From positions 62,001-126,000 of the forward strand of contig SVOW01000003.1 in the NCBI GenBank assembly GCA_015066175.1: a stretch of 64,000 nucleotides of DNA, written 5' to 3'. Position numbers and translations under genes: made by a program. Source of the stretch: Oscillospiraceae bacterium (GTDB lineage Bacteria; Bacillota; Clostridia; Oscillospirales; Acutalibacteraceae). Shown here piece by piece: positions 17,944 to 25,946 of the stretch. The notes under the pieces are model-generated. The model saw nothing but the letters and a program-made list of their open reading frames with translations, was not told the origin of the DNA and made no database searches. Position 1 is the stretch's first letter, and the number at the start of each line of letters is the position of its first letter.

Positions 17944-18648
17944 TTAAGCGATTTGAACTTTTAATTCTTTTTTGTATTTATAATAAGAATTTCTTGATAT
18001 TTTACAGAGTGTCATAACTTCTGTATCGCTAAGCGTGCCACCGAACTCAATGGCATGCTTTTTTATTATCTCTTTACATTCAATAGATTTTTCAGTTACT
18101 AAAGTTGTTCCTTTGGTAAGTCCTATCTGTGCACCGTTCTTCTTTGCTTCCCTGATTCCTTGACTAATACGCGAATGAAGATCAGTAACTTCTTTTTCAG
18201 CTTGATTGAAAGCAGCCTTTATCTGTTCTTCAGCCAATGCCATAAGTAAGTTGTTGATAAGAGTGATGTTTCCCTTGAAATAATCATCAACTGCTGTGTT
18301 ACCTGTTTCAACAGATATTTCTAATAAATTGTTTTTAGTAGAGTCAAAGATAGATGTATTAATAAGTGTTTCATTTAAGAAAATCAGATTAACACCAAGT
18401 TCATATAACATCTTGTAATCTTTAAATCCTTCATCAGCGTTACGTGACATTCTTGACACACTGTCAAATACTATAGTATCACCAGGAGTTATCTGTTTCA
18501 TCAACTTGTCCCACTTAGGTCTGTTCTGAGTTGTTCCAGTGTAGAACTCTTTTATAATAACTGCATTGGGATATAACTCAGTAATGTTTGTTATCTGACG
18601 TGTTATTCTTTGATGTTTAGTACTTACTCTGCAATAACCATAAACCAT
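17944..18648 (-). CDS. Serine recombinase (resolvase/invertase family)
   Basis: 234 residues from ATG 18648 (AAAGGAG upstream) to TAA. Resolvase N-terminal domain with Y-G-Y-C-R-V-S9-T, where Ser9 is the nucleophile, followed by F-D-S-V-S-R-M-S-R-N with the expected arginines, and a helix around residue 150. A C-terminal helix-turn-helix (T-L-S-D-T-E-V-M-T-L-C-K-I-S-R-N-S-Y-Y near residue 205) binds DNA. Nearby GTTTGTTTCA repeats are candidate crossover or operator sites. In an element with a tyrosine integrase it may resolve multimers or invert a segment. Confidence 0.9.
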   Translation of the reverse strand: MVYGYCRVSTKHQRITRQITNITELYPNAVIIKEFYTGTTQNRPKWDKLMKQITPGDTIVFDSVSRMSRNADEGFKDYKMLYELGVNLIFLNETLINTSIFDSTKNNLLEISVETGNTAVDDYFKGNITLINNLLMALAEEQIKAAFNQAEKEVTDLHSRISQGIREAKKNGAQIGLTKGTTLVTEKSIECKEIIKKHAIEFGGTLSDTEVMTLCKISRNSYYKYKKELKVQIA

Positions 18649-18659
18649 TGATGTTTGGT

Positions 18660-18785
18660 GCTCCTTTCAGTATTGAAACAAACTTTACTTAGTTTTGATA
18701 CTTATATTATGTCGTGTTTTGTTTGTTTCAGGAGCCCCTTTTGGTAAAAATTAATATAATGTTTGCAAAGGTTTGTTTTAATACT
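18660..18785. repeat. GTTTGTTT(C/T)A inverted-repeat cluster beside the serine recombinase
   Basis: AGTATTGAAACAAAC at 18669-18683 faces GTTTGTTTCA at 18721-18730 and GTTTGTTTTAATACT at 18771-18785. GCTCC at 18660 and GGAGC at 18731 extend the first pair. A related TTGTTTCAGTA precedes the gene at 19650. This could be a resolution site or an operator set. Confidence 0.5.
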
Positions 18786-19086
18786 AATTTGAAATAAAAA
18801 ATAGAGCTATGGCATTTCTGCTATAGCTCTATAAAATTTATGAATATTGTTTTATATGTTCTTCTAAGTCGGAAACTAGTTCGTCTGCAGTGTGGTCAAT
18901 ATCATACTATTGACAAGTGTGAGGAACTGTTTTAAACTATGATTAACAAGTAGTGTGGAGATAAAAAATTAATGATATAGTTGAAAATGGGCGTTCAGTT
19001 ACACAGACAGTAATTGAATTAAGAAATCATAGATTTATAAGTTCTTAAAAAACTAGAGCTAAATTTTACTGAAGCTCTAGTTATTG
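18786..19086. other. AT-rich intergenic stretch with a decayed gene end and two hairpins
   Basis: Hairpin TAGAGCTAT/ATAGCTCTA near 18802-18832 and hairpin AACTAGAGCT/AGCTCTAGTT near 19050-19075 act as terminators. Between them, 18839-18900 on the reverse strand is a remnant of a gene like the one at 19087. No intact gene seen. Confidence 0.6.
18839..18900 (-). pseudogene. Remnant of the small helical protein family
   Basis: Reverse translation gives D-E-L-V-S-D-L-E-E-H-I-K-Q-Y-S-stop, closely like the end of the next gene (D-I-L-V-S-E-T-Q-D-H-I-K-Y-F-S-stop). Upstream sequence has lost the frame. Confidence 0.6.
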
Positions 19087-19548
19087 TTATGAAAAATATT
19101 TTATATGGTCTTGTGTCTCTGAAACCAATATATCAACTGGTTCGTTTAAACCAAGTGTTTTGTTAGCATATGTATAAGCTGCGAATATATTAACTTCATA
19201 CAATGTTTGTGCTGTTTTTGTTAGTATATCAATTCTGTTATCAATATATTCAGAAAATAATTTTGATATCATATCAATTGGTAGTTTATCTATAAAATAG
19301 TAAGGATAGGCTCGGCAGAAGGATCTTATTTCTTCATAGTTGTCATATTGATCTGGGAAGCTTTCATCAAACTCATAACAAAGTTGATTAAGTTCGCACA
19401 AAAGGTTGAATAGGTTCTGTTTACTTATGAAGAATTTATAGTTCGCCCAGTAGTGTATAAAGATACTATAGAAAACTTTGAATTGTTCAGCGTTAAGTTT
19501 GCTTAGGACTTTATATAACATAAGGTTTGAATTGTTTTTATCTTTCAT
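19087..19548 (-). CDS. Small helical protein, family member A
   Basis: 153 residues from ATG 19548 (AAAGGT upstream; a longer TTG start at 19563 is less likely) to TAA. Contains L-N-A-E-Q-F-K-V-F-Y-S-I-F near residue 17 and F-F-I-S-K-Q-N-L-F-N near residue 37, then a helical acidic remainder. The same pattern (L-x-x-E-Q, aromatic helix, F-x-I/M-S) recurs in the genes at 21542 and 22074, so these are probably diverged paralogues. Function unknown. Divergent from the 464-residue gene. Confidence 0.65.
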   Translation of the reverse strand: MKDKNNSNLMLYKVLSKLNAEQFKVFYSIFIHYWANYKFFISKQNLFNLLCELNQLCYEFDESFPDQYDNYEEIRSFCRAYPYYFIDKLPIDMISKLFSEYIDNRIDILTKTAQTLYEVNIFAAYTYANKTLGLNEPVDILVSETQDHIKYFS

Positions 19549-19649
19549 AGTCGTACCTTTCAAGAAGAAATATAATGGTGACAGTTTATTTTTTATTCAA
19601 TTAATTTAGCTTATTTTATTTGTTTCAGTAAAAGATAGGAGAGATATTT

Positions 19650-21044
19650 GTGATTACATTAGAAGAAATTGTCGGTAGACTTAAAGATAAAAGGAATTAT
19701 GATTTTACTGTAAATAAATATGATTGGGAACCTGAAAAGGTAGATAGTTATATCGTTCCTAAGGTTGAAATTAAAGAAAGTTCAGCTAAAGGAGCACAAA
19801 CAAAACTTAAAAATAAACTGAGTAAAGTTCTGGCTTTTATTGATTTAGTAAAACATAAGCGTTACAAGACAGGTTGTACCATTATGCCAATTAGTGTTAC
19901 AAGTAAAGATTATCTTGACATTTGGGGCAATGAGATGGGCGTATCAAGAGCTATAAAGTATATGATTGAAATTGGATTAATAAGTGTAGAAAGTGATAAG
20001 TATCAGTTTGGCGCATATTATGAAAAGGATAATAAAAGTAAGTCTTACAGGTATTATAAAGAGAATGAAGATAAGATTAAGGAATACTGTGAAGTTCATG
20101 ATATTAAGATGTATGTAATTAAGAATACAGTACTTTCTATGTCAGGAATTAAGAATATACATACTGATATTGATAAATCTAAGGTTCGTTTTTCTTCTAG
20201 AGTTAAACTTATAAAACCTACGGAATTGAGTAAGACGGAATTTGAAAAACAACTCACATTATGTTTATATGAGAATTATCCTGGTCTGAGATTTCATATT
20301 TTAAAGTCAAATGAAATTAATGAAAGATATTATAAAGATTATCCTGAATTCCGTATTCGTTTTCAGCCTAACTTCTCTTGGTCGGATGATGGTATGTATG
20401 TTTCTAGTATAGGTATCAGGGCTACAAATTCTATGACTAATCTAAAAAAAGAAAAACGAAAAGAAGTTTTAAATGAGTATGGATTTACTCTTGTAAAAGA
20501 TATAAATGCTTCTGTGCCGCGTATGACATTATCTTTGAACTCAGGACGTTGGATAGAGGAGACGGAGGATATTTATAAGCTAATATTTCAGATTCTGGAT
20601 CCTGGTAATGTATGTTCAGATGAAATACGTGAGGCAATTAAAAAGCTTCATATGAGAGCTTATTTTGATTCTGGAGATAAGTCTTTGGGACATCACACCT
20701 GGTTATCAATGGAACAAGACGGTGTTAGAAGAGAAGATGTATGTGAGAAGATGACAGAGCTTAGAAAAGCGATTATTAAGGCTGAGGGCGGACAGCTTTA
20801 TGGTAGTGATATTTTTTATGTGGAATCTTGTGTATATCTTATGACACTTTATGATTTATTATCTGCGGGGCACAGGGTGTGGCAAGTGTATGATTGCTTC
20901 TATTCTACTGGGGCAAGAGATAGAATAGAAGAAGAGGGGGCAGATGAGTCTGAGGGAAAAATTTTGTTTGAAAATATGGTTAGTAAAGGTGTAAAAATTA
21001 ATTTTGAAGAATTTTTGGAAATATATTGGAAGAAAATAATTTAA
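19650..21044 (+). CDS. Unknown 464-residue protein, candidate replication protein of element 2
   Basis: GTG 19650 with TAGGAGAG upstream, TAA stop. No membrane or signal segments. A basic N-terminal third (residues about 1-190) is followed by a part with D-I-N-A-S-V-P-R-M-T-L-S-L-N-S-G-R-W near residue 290, H-M-R-A-Y-F-D near 330 and W-Q-V-Y-D-C-F-Y near 415. A D-x-x-x-S-x-P-R block and a later Y-D-C-F-Y block loosely recall palm motifs A and C of polymerases, but I would not assign a polymerase from this alone. It is the largest gene of the element and is followed directly by iteron-like tandem repeats, which together suggest a replication role (inference). Confidence 0.6.
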   Translation: MITLEEIVGRLKDKRNYDFTVNKYDWEPEKVDSYIVPKVEIKESSAKGAQTKLKNKLSKVLAFIDLVKHKRYKTGCTIMPISVTSKDYLDIWGNEMGVSRAIKYMIEIGLISVESDKYQFGAYYEKDNKSKSYRYYKENEDKIKEYCEVHDIKMYVIKNTVLSMSGIKNIHTDIDKSKVRFSSRVKLIKPTELSKTEFEKQLTLCLYENYPGLRFHILKSNEINERYYKDYPEFRIRFQPNFSWSDDGMYVSSIGIRATNSMTNLKKEKRKEVLNEYGFTLVKDINASVPRMTLSLNSGRWIEETEDIYKLIFQILDPGNVCSDEIREAIKKLHMRAYFDSGDKSLGHHTWLSMEQDGVRREDVCEKMTELRKAIIKAEGGQLYGSDIFYVESCVYLMTLYDLLSAGHRVWQVYDCFYSTGARDRIEEEGADESEGKILFENMVSKGVKINFEEFLEIYWKKII

Positions 21045-21083
21045 TATAATAATAAATTAAAAAAATATATAAAGAAGTATTAA

Positions 21084-21240
21084 TATATATACAATAGTTA
21101 ACAGTTGTAAGAAGTAAAAAATATTATAACAAAAAAATAAACATTATTATTATATATACAATAGTTAACAGTTGTAAGAAGTAAAAAAATATTATAACAA
21201 AAAATAAACATTATTATATATACAATAGTTAACAGTTGCA
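21084..21240 (+). repeat. Tandem iteron-like repeat array
   Basis: Three copies of TATATACAATAGTTAACAGT begin at 21086, 21153 and 21217; the first two are followed by a shared AT-rich stretch, giving periods of 67 and 64 bp. Each copy contains the palindrome GTTAAC. Coding is absent. The array lies just after the 464-residue gene, as replication iterons often do. Confidence 0.75.
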
Positions 21241-21245
21241 AAAGA

Positions 21246-21541
21246 ACTGACGATTTATTGTAAATCGTCAGTTCTTTATATTTATAAATTACTTATCATT
21301 GATATTTTTTGCTATCAATAACAGCGGGCGGAAATAGTATTTAAATAAATCGTTGTCAAAAACATTCATGCTAGTTTAACTTTTAGATATATTAGGTTGA
21401 TATATTAAATACAAATAATAATAAAAATAATCATATTTATATTCAATAGAGAAGATAAAATTGTTAGCAAATTTAATAAAAATAAAAAAGTTGTTCAAAA
21501 AATGAACAACTGGCTGAGGCTGAGTGTATATGGTTTTAGTT
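21246..21541. other. Intergenic stretch with a hairpin and a duplicated fragment
   Basis: Hairpin ACTGACGATTTA/TAAATCGTCAGT at about 21246-21275 parallels the one at 21984-22010. Sequence 21290-21370 resembles 22030-22105, including a decayed copy of the C-terminus M-N-A/V-F-D-N-D-L of the gene at 22074. So a member of the helical family was lost here. Confidence 0.55.
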
Positions 21542-21874
21542 TCAATAATGTTTGTAATCGTGATAAAGTGTATTTATGATTGTTTTTAAAGGATAGTTGT
21601 TAAGTATCATTTTGATAGTTTCGAGGACAGGAAGATAATTTTCTTTAGGTGTGTATTGTGTAATTAATAAAGTTATTAAAGTTTTATATGTTAGAGGATT
21701 ATTATTACAAGGGGTTTCTAAAAATAGATTAATAAAGTTTGTATAAGTATCTTCGGACATAAAGAAATTACAATGATAGTTAAGTTGGTGGTAGACTTCG
21801 GAGAGTAGTTGGTATTGTTCAATAGTTAGTGAGTGGAGGTTTTGGTTAATTAATTTGAGATAATTTTGATACAT
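21542..21874 (-). CDS. Small helical protein, family member B
   Basis: 110 residues from ATG 21874 (AAGAAG upstream), or 116 from a TTG at 21892. It contains S-L-T-I-E-Q-Y-Q-L-L-S-E-V-Y near residue 15 and F-F-M-S-E-D-T-Y-T-N-F near residue 37, aligning with members A and C. Mainly helical, with a basic and aromatic end (L-Y-H-D-Y-K-H-Y). Function unknown; repeated presence in one small element suggests selection for sequence variants. Confidence 0.6.
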   Translation of the reverse strand: MYQNYLKLINQNLHSLTIEQYQLLSEVYHQLNYHCNFFMSEDTYTNFINLFLETPCNNNPLTYKTLITLLITQYTPKENYLPVLETIKMILNNYPLKTIINTLYHDYKHY

Positions 21875-21980
21875 TTTAACATCTTCTTTCAATAAAATAT
21901 TACATAAAAACTATGTAATATAAAATACGGTAAAAAATTTTGAATTTTTATATTTTTCAAAAATTAATTAATAAATTTAA

Positions 21981-22014
21981 AAAGCTGACGATTTTTCAAA
22001 TCGTCAGCTTTTTG
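21981..22014 (-). terminator. Hairpin terminator after family member C
   Basis: GCTGACGATTT and AAATCGTCAGC form a stem at about 21983-22008 flanked by AAAAA on the left and TTTTTG on the right, usable in both directions. Confidence 0.75.
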
Positions 22015-22073
22015 TTGTTGCAACATTGTATCATTGATATTTTGTGCTATCAAGATGTGTGCAGATGGTATTG

Positions 22074-22424
22074 TTAAAACAAATCGTTATCAAAAGCATT
22101 CATGCTTGAATAATAATGATTGATAACTTCTTGTACAGAGAACTTACATTTTATTAATTCAACGGCAGTTATCAAACTCATATAGTCATCAGTAAAAGCT
22201 ATCAGACTTTCTGTAAGCTGTTTCTTAAAAACTTTATCATCGTTGGGTTTAAATGGATTCTTATCAAATGATTCTAGGAAATCATTAAACTTGTCGGAAG
22301 TCGTGATATTGAAATGTTGATGGTTAATCTTATAATAGAACATAACTAAATCTTTCATTTCAATGCTGCTGAGGGACTCTATTTCTTTTTTTAAGATTTC
22401 AATGGTTTCTTCGGACGTTTTCAT
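22074..22424 (-). CDS. Small helical protein, family member C
   Basis: 116 residues, ATG at 22424, TAA. Residues 15-60 (S-L-S-S-I-E-M-K-D-L-V-M-F-Y-Y, then F-N-I-T-T-S-D-K-F-N-D-F-L) align with members A and B. Ends M-N-A-F-D-N-D-L-F, the piece also found decayed at about 21340-21370. Last gene of element 2 before its right end. Function unknown. Confidence 0.6.
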   Translation of the reverse strand: MKTSEETIEILKKEIESLSSIEMKDLVMFYYKINHQHFNITTSDKFNDFLESFDKNPFKPNDDKVFKKQLTESLIAFTDDYMSLITAVELIKCKFSVQEVINHYYSSMNAFDNDLF

Positions 22425-22512
22425 ATATACATACTTCTTTCTACTTAAATTATCTCAAACAACAACAGAGCACAAAATATTGTCATTCATATAATTTAGC
22501 AAAAATAAAGCG

Positions 22513-22541
22513 CTTACAAATACACATAAACACGTTATAAT
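22513..22541 (+). promoter_or_regulatory. Promoter inside the right end of element 2
   Basis: CTTACA at 22513-22518, 17-base spacer, TATAAT at 22536-22541, pointing across junction copy 2 toward the integrase at 22905. No ORF begins between it and the junction. Confidence 0.55.
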
Positions 22542-22676
22542 GTAATCAAGAAAAACTCAAAACGATGTGTTTAGCAGGACGAAATTTTAAATTAAATGGT
22601 GTTAAAAAGCAAGTCATAACAAGACTTTCAGGCTACATTTTGAAAAGTTCATTTGTGTGCTGATTCAAAATGCGTA

Positions 22677-22769
22677 GAAATGATGGGACTTATCGGTGCA
22701 GGTAACAACCCCATGGTTGGTATGACAGTTGCTTGCGCAGTTGCAGTTCAGGAAGCAATGAGCAAATAA
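22677..22769 (+). repeat. Attachment-site repeat, copy 2 (element 2 / element 3 junction)
   Basis: 93-bp repeat with the same in-frame C-terminal tail and TAA as copies 1 and 3; differs mainly at GGGACTTATCGG, where the others read GGGCTTGATCGG. Confidence 0.85.
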
Positions 22770-22824
22770 GCCATTTTCAGAGGTTTGTTTGTAATTTGCA
22801 AATTTAATCATTGATAAAAAAGTT

Positions 22825-22872
22825 AGACACATCATTTGACGAGTTTAAGTCATGATGTGTCTAATGTTTTTA
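22825..22872 (+). terminator. Terminator between junction copy 2 and integrase
   Basis: AGACACATCAT at 22825-22835 pairs with ATGATGTGTCT at 22852-22862, followed by AATGTTTTTATG. Counterpart of 15033-15077 and 30811-30856. Confidence 0.8.
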
Positions 22873-22904
22873 TGTAAATAATATCAAGTTGGAGTCAAGT
22901 TTTT

Positions 22905-23849
22905 ATGAAGAAATTATCAATGATTAGTCAAGTTTCTATCACCTTTGAGCAAGGTTGTGACAAGTATATCCTTAATTGCAAACAGAGGAATCTGCGACAA
23001 GGCACAATCAACCATTACAAGCAAAGTTATACGCAGTTTTATAAATACTTCAACCGTGAAATGTTGTTAAGTGAAATCACCGAACAGACATACAAAGACT
23101 ATGTTGTTCATCTTTGCAGTACCATTGAAAATGATGTCAGTGTAAATTCTTATCTGCGTGATTTGATTACCACTTTTCACTTTTGGATGAATGAAGGGTA
23201 TATTCCGTATTTTAAAATGCAGGCGATAAAAGTTGATAAACACACTATTGATACCTATTCAGACAGCGAACTGAAAGTCCTGCTCCAGAAGCCAGATTTG
23301 AAGAAATGCAAATTTACTGAATATCAGTGTTGGGTGCAGACAAACTTTTTGTTTTCAACAGGAGTCAGACAACGCAGTCTAATCAATATCAAAGTGAAGG
23401 ATGTTGATTTGTTCAATAATATCGTCAATGTCAATGTAACGAAAAACAGAAAACCTCTTGTTGTTCCCATAAGTCAGACGATGGCAAATGTTTTAAAAGA
23501 ATATTTAACTTACAGGCAATATAAAACAACGGATGATTATTTGTTCTGCAATGTATTTGGTGAACAATTGACCAAGAGTACAAGCTATCATCAACTATAC
23601 ACATACAATAAAAGCAGAGGTATCGAAACAACAGGCATCCACAGGTACAGACACACATTTGCAAAACAGTGGATTCTGAACGGTGGTAATGTTGTTGCAC
23701 TCCAGAAGATATTAGGACACAGTAACCTTGCAATAACGCAGAATTATATCAATATGTTGGTTAGTGACACTGCTGAAGAAGTAAACAATATAAACCTTCT
23801 TGATAAGTTCATAGAAACGCGAACATACAAAATGAATATGCGCAAATAA
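22905..23849 (+). CDS. Tyrosine recombinase (integrase) of element 3
   Basis: 314 residues, ATG with TTGGAG upstream, TAA stop. Same architecture as the element 2 integrase, with catalytic R in T-G-V-R-Q-R, H-R-Y-R-H, L-G-H-S-N and T-Q-N-Y-I-N. Whole-length similarity to that integrase is obvious, with roughly two residues in three identical by eye. Shared site use explains the tandem insertion. It lies next to the left boundary of element 3, as in element 2. Confidence 0.95.
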   Translation: MKKLSMISQVSITFEQGCDKYILNCKQRNLRQGTINHYKQSYTQFYKYFNREMLLSEITEQTYKDYVVHLCSTIENDVSVNSYLRDLITTFHFWMNEGYIPYFKMQAIKVDKHTIDTYSDSELKVLLQKPDLKKCKFTEYQCWVQTNFLFSTGVRQRSLINIKVKDVDLFNNIVNVNVTKNRKPLVVPISQTMANVLKEYLTYRQYKTTDDYLFCNVFGEQLTKSTSYHQLYTYNKSRGIETTGIHRYRHTFAKQWILNGGNVVALQKILGHSNLAITQNYINMLVSDTAEEVNNINLLDKFIETRTYKMNMRK

Positions 23850-23850
23850 T

Positions 23851-23879
23851 AAAAAAGCCTGCTTGATGCAGGCTTTTTT
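23851..23879. terminator. Bidirectional terminator between convergent genes
   Basis: AAAAAAGCCTGC at 23851-23862 and its complement at 23868-23879 around a 5-base loop. Confidence 0.9.
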
Positions 23880-25011
23880 ACATATCTTCATATTGTGTTG
23901 TTATTTTTCTTAAATAATTTTTGAATGCCTCAACTTGTTCTTCAGGTTCAATAACCTTTGCTTTGTTTCCAAAAGTGCAAATCCAACCATAGAACTGATC
24001 ATTTATACCTGTCCGCATATGTACTGTGAAGTGGCTTTTGTCAAAGTTCAGGTATCTGATTTTATCTGTACCGATTTTTTCAACAACGGCATTCATGCAG
24101 GTGTTTACAAACTTAACTGTAATAAATTTGTTTTCACCTTCAAACATGGAAAAGTTGGTTTTTGCATATTCGTTTGCGTTGAAATCATAAAAGTGTTCTG
24201 CGCCCGCCCGCTTTTCGTCTTGGCGCAAGCTCACTTTTTCCATCCTATCGACACGATATGTCCATTTGCGTTTATTCTTTTCATCATAACAAATCAAATA
24301 GTAATTACCGTCATTGATTAACAAATGATACGGACTGACAATGTATTTCTGACCTTTTCTGCCGTAGGTCAATTTGGGTTTATCAGTTCCTTCTGGAATG
24401 TAATGATTGTTGTAGTTAAACTCAATCTTACATCTTGCAGTGATAGCATCGCTCAATTTTTTTACATTCTCAAATACCTGTGTGTTTTTAGTTTTATTTC
24501 TATTGACAATTGGGGTGATATGGTCTAATTTTTCAATATCAAACTTGCTTACGTCTTTTAAAATGAGTTTTTTGAGATAATTGGCATCGGTTTTATTGAT
24601 AAACTTCGATGCGTAAACACTTTCCAGAAGCAGTCTGATAAGTTCAAAGTATCCTTCTTCTCGTTGAAAATAATATCCTCTGTGTTTGGTGTCAGCACTT
24701 CGATATTGAATACTTCTGATGTCTTTATCATATTCAACATCCTCAACAGCATAGTCTATGTTGTATTCTTCACCATTCAGGATAGCTTTTTCAAGCTCGA
24801 GCGTGGCATTGATAGCCTTGATGTCTCGCTGTATGGATTTCTCCTGTGCGGAAACGCCATAACTATCCAGAAGTTCAGCAATTTTTGCAGATGTCAGCAG
24901 ATGGTCAAAATCCGTTTCCTTCTGAAGTAAACGCATGACCAAGTATGCTTTCATCTTTTGGTTATCTTGTCTGCCTCTCTTTCGTTTTTCTTCTTCATCA
25001 AGAATATCCAT
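23878..25011 (-). CDS. WYL-domain transcriptional regulator
   Basis: 377 residues from ATG 25011 (AGAAGGTGA upstream) to TAA. An N-terminal winged helix (K-A-Y-L-V-M-R-L-L...T-S-A-K-I-A-E-L-L...S-I-Q-R-D-I-K-A-I near residues 20-75) precedes a WYL domain (Y-I-V-S-P-Y-H-L-L-I-N-D-G-N-Y-Y-L-I-C-Y near residue 225, W-T-Y-R-V-D-R-M near 250) and a WCX-like C-terminus. WYL proteins sense ligands or nucleic acid and often control phage or defence genes. Target unknown; it is divergent from the structured leader and lipoprotein at 25089-25865. Confidence 0.92.
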   Translation of the reverse strand: MDILDEEEKRKRGRQDNQKMKAYLVMRLLQKETDFDHLLTSAKIAELLDSYGVSAQEKSIQRDIKAINATLELEKAILNGEEYNIDYAVEDVEYDKDIRSIQYRSADTKHRGYYFQREEGYFELIRLLLESVYASKFINKTDANYLKKLILKDVSKFDIEKLDHITPIVNRNKTKNTQVFENVKKLSDAITARCKIEFNYNNHYIPEGTDKPKLTYGRKGQKYIVSPYHLLINDGNYYLICYDEKNKRKWTYRVDRMEKVSLRQDEKRAGAEHFYDFNANEYAKTNFSMFEGENKFITVKFVNTCMNAVVEKIGTDKIRYLNFDKSHFTVHMRTGINDQFYGWICTFGNKAKVIEPEEQVEAFKNYLRKITTQYEDM

Positions 25012-25088
25012 GATATCACCTTCTTGTGTCTGTTGGTGATATTATAGCATAGAAAAACAAAAGAGTGAAGTTGAATTTTATAAAACAC

Positions 25089-25117
25089 TTGAAAATATAG
25101 GTTTATATTGTTATAAT
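25089..25117 (+). promoter_or_regulatory. Promoter of the structured leader
   Basis: TTGAAA at 25089-25094, 17-base spacer, TATAAT at 25112-25117. The expected start is close to 25124, the first base of the long stem. Confidence 0.75.
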
Positions 25118-25123
25118 AAAAGC

Positions 25124-25293
25124 ACCACACAAAATTTTATATCATTATTTGTTCAGGAGTAGCATTTTTGTTTCGGCAAAAGTGCGGACTTCTATATTGT
25201 CATTTCTGAATGAATGGTGATAAATTTTGTGTGGTAGCAAAACGAAGTTCCGCATTTTTCGGTGTGTGTAACTTCGGATGCACACACTTTTTT
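25124..25293 (+). ncRNA. Structured leader or small RNA ending in a terminator
   Basis: Stem 1 pairs ACCACACAAAATTT (25124-25137) with its perfect complement (25222-25235). TGCGGACTTC (25183-25192) can pair with GAAGTTCCGCA (25244-25254, one bulge), crossing stem 1 as a pseudoknot. GTGTGTG/CACACAC (25262-25268 with 25281-25287) plus T6 forms a terminator, and CGAAGTT/AACTTCG (25243-25249 with 25270-25276) offers a competing antiterminator. It lies between a good promoter and the lipoprotein ribosome site. It matches no riboswitch class I know. A miniature inverted-repeat element is the alternative. Confidence 0.55.
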
Positions 25294-25313
25294 ATTTTAC
25301 GGAGGTAAAAACA

Positions 25314-25865
25314 ATGAAAAAAACTCTATCACTAATCTTGGCACTTGCATTGTGTCTGTCTCTGTGTGCTTGTGGCAGAGGCAATGAAACTCAATCAGGA
25401 AATAATGGTTCATCAGATGAAACTATAAGGATACTTTTAAACGAACCATTTACTATTGGAGAATATGAGTTTACAATCACCAATTGGGAATTCGTCAAAA
25501 GCTTGGATACCGTATTATTAGCTCAACTTCAAAACACGCTTTCTGAGTCAGATACATATATTAAATTTGATTTTTCAATTAAATACATAGGTAAAGAAGC
25601 AAAATGGGGACATACTCTAGATTGGTATTCGTTAGACTATAATAATGGATTTATTCTTACAGATGGACATGGTGTTTATGCGGATGATTCATATTCTTCA
25701 GGATGGAGGACGGTTTCTGTTTCAACGGAATTTCAACCTTTGTCAGAAGCGTTAACTTGCAAATGGTTTTTTTCCGTTAATAGTGAAGTAGAGACAAACG
25801 AAAATGCTCCACTTATGTTTGTAATAGATATTGATGGAGAAAAAGCAATATTGAATTTGCGATAA
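25314..25865 (+). CDS. Small lipoprotein
   Basis: 183 residues from ATG 25314 (ACGGAGG upstream); an upstream in-frame start at 25278 lies in the terminator. Signal peptide with a hydrophobic core and lipobox L-C-A-C near residue 19, then a Ser/Asn linker and a beta-rich domain (F-T-I-G-E-Y-E-F-T-I-T-N-W-E-F near residue 50) recalling DUF4352/DUF5067-type extracytoplasmic domains. Anchored on the outer face of the membrane. In an integrative element such proteins may affect surface exclusion or host fitness, which is speculation. Regulation through the leader at 25124 is likely. Confidence 0.8.
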   Translation: MKKTLSLILALALCLSLCACGRGNETQSGNNGSSDETIRILLNEPFTIGEYEFTITNWEFVKSLDTVLLAQLQNTLSESDTYIKFDFSIKYIGKEAKWGHTLDWYSLDYNNGFILTDGHGVYADDSYSSGWRTVSVSTEFQPLSEALTCKWFFSVNSEVETNENAPLMFVIDIDGEKAILNLR

Positions 25866-25879
25866 ATTAGTAAAATAAT

Positions 25880-25938
25880 AAGTCAGACATTTTATACACA
25901 ATATAATTTTTGATTATATCTGTTAAATGTCTGACTTA
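25880..25938. terminator. Long hairpin between convergent genes
   Basis: AAGTCAGACATTT near 25880 pairs with AAATGTCTGACTT near 25925-25937, around an AT-rich loop. Confidence 0.8.
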
Positions 25939-25946
25939 ATTTTATA

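Noticed and set aside
21084-21240. CRISPR array
   Set aside because: Only three copies, spacers are themselves repeated, and no cas genes are near.
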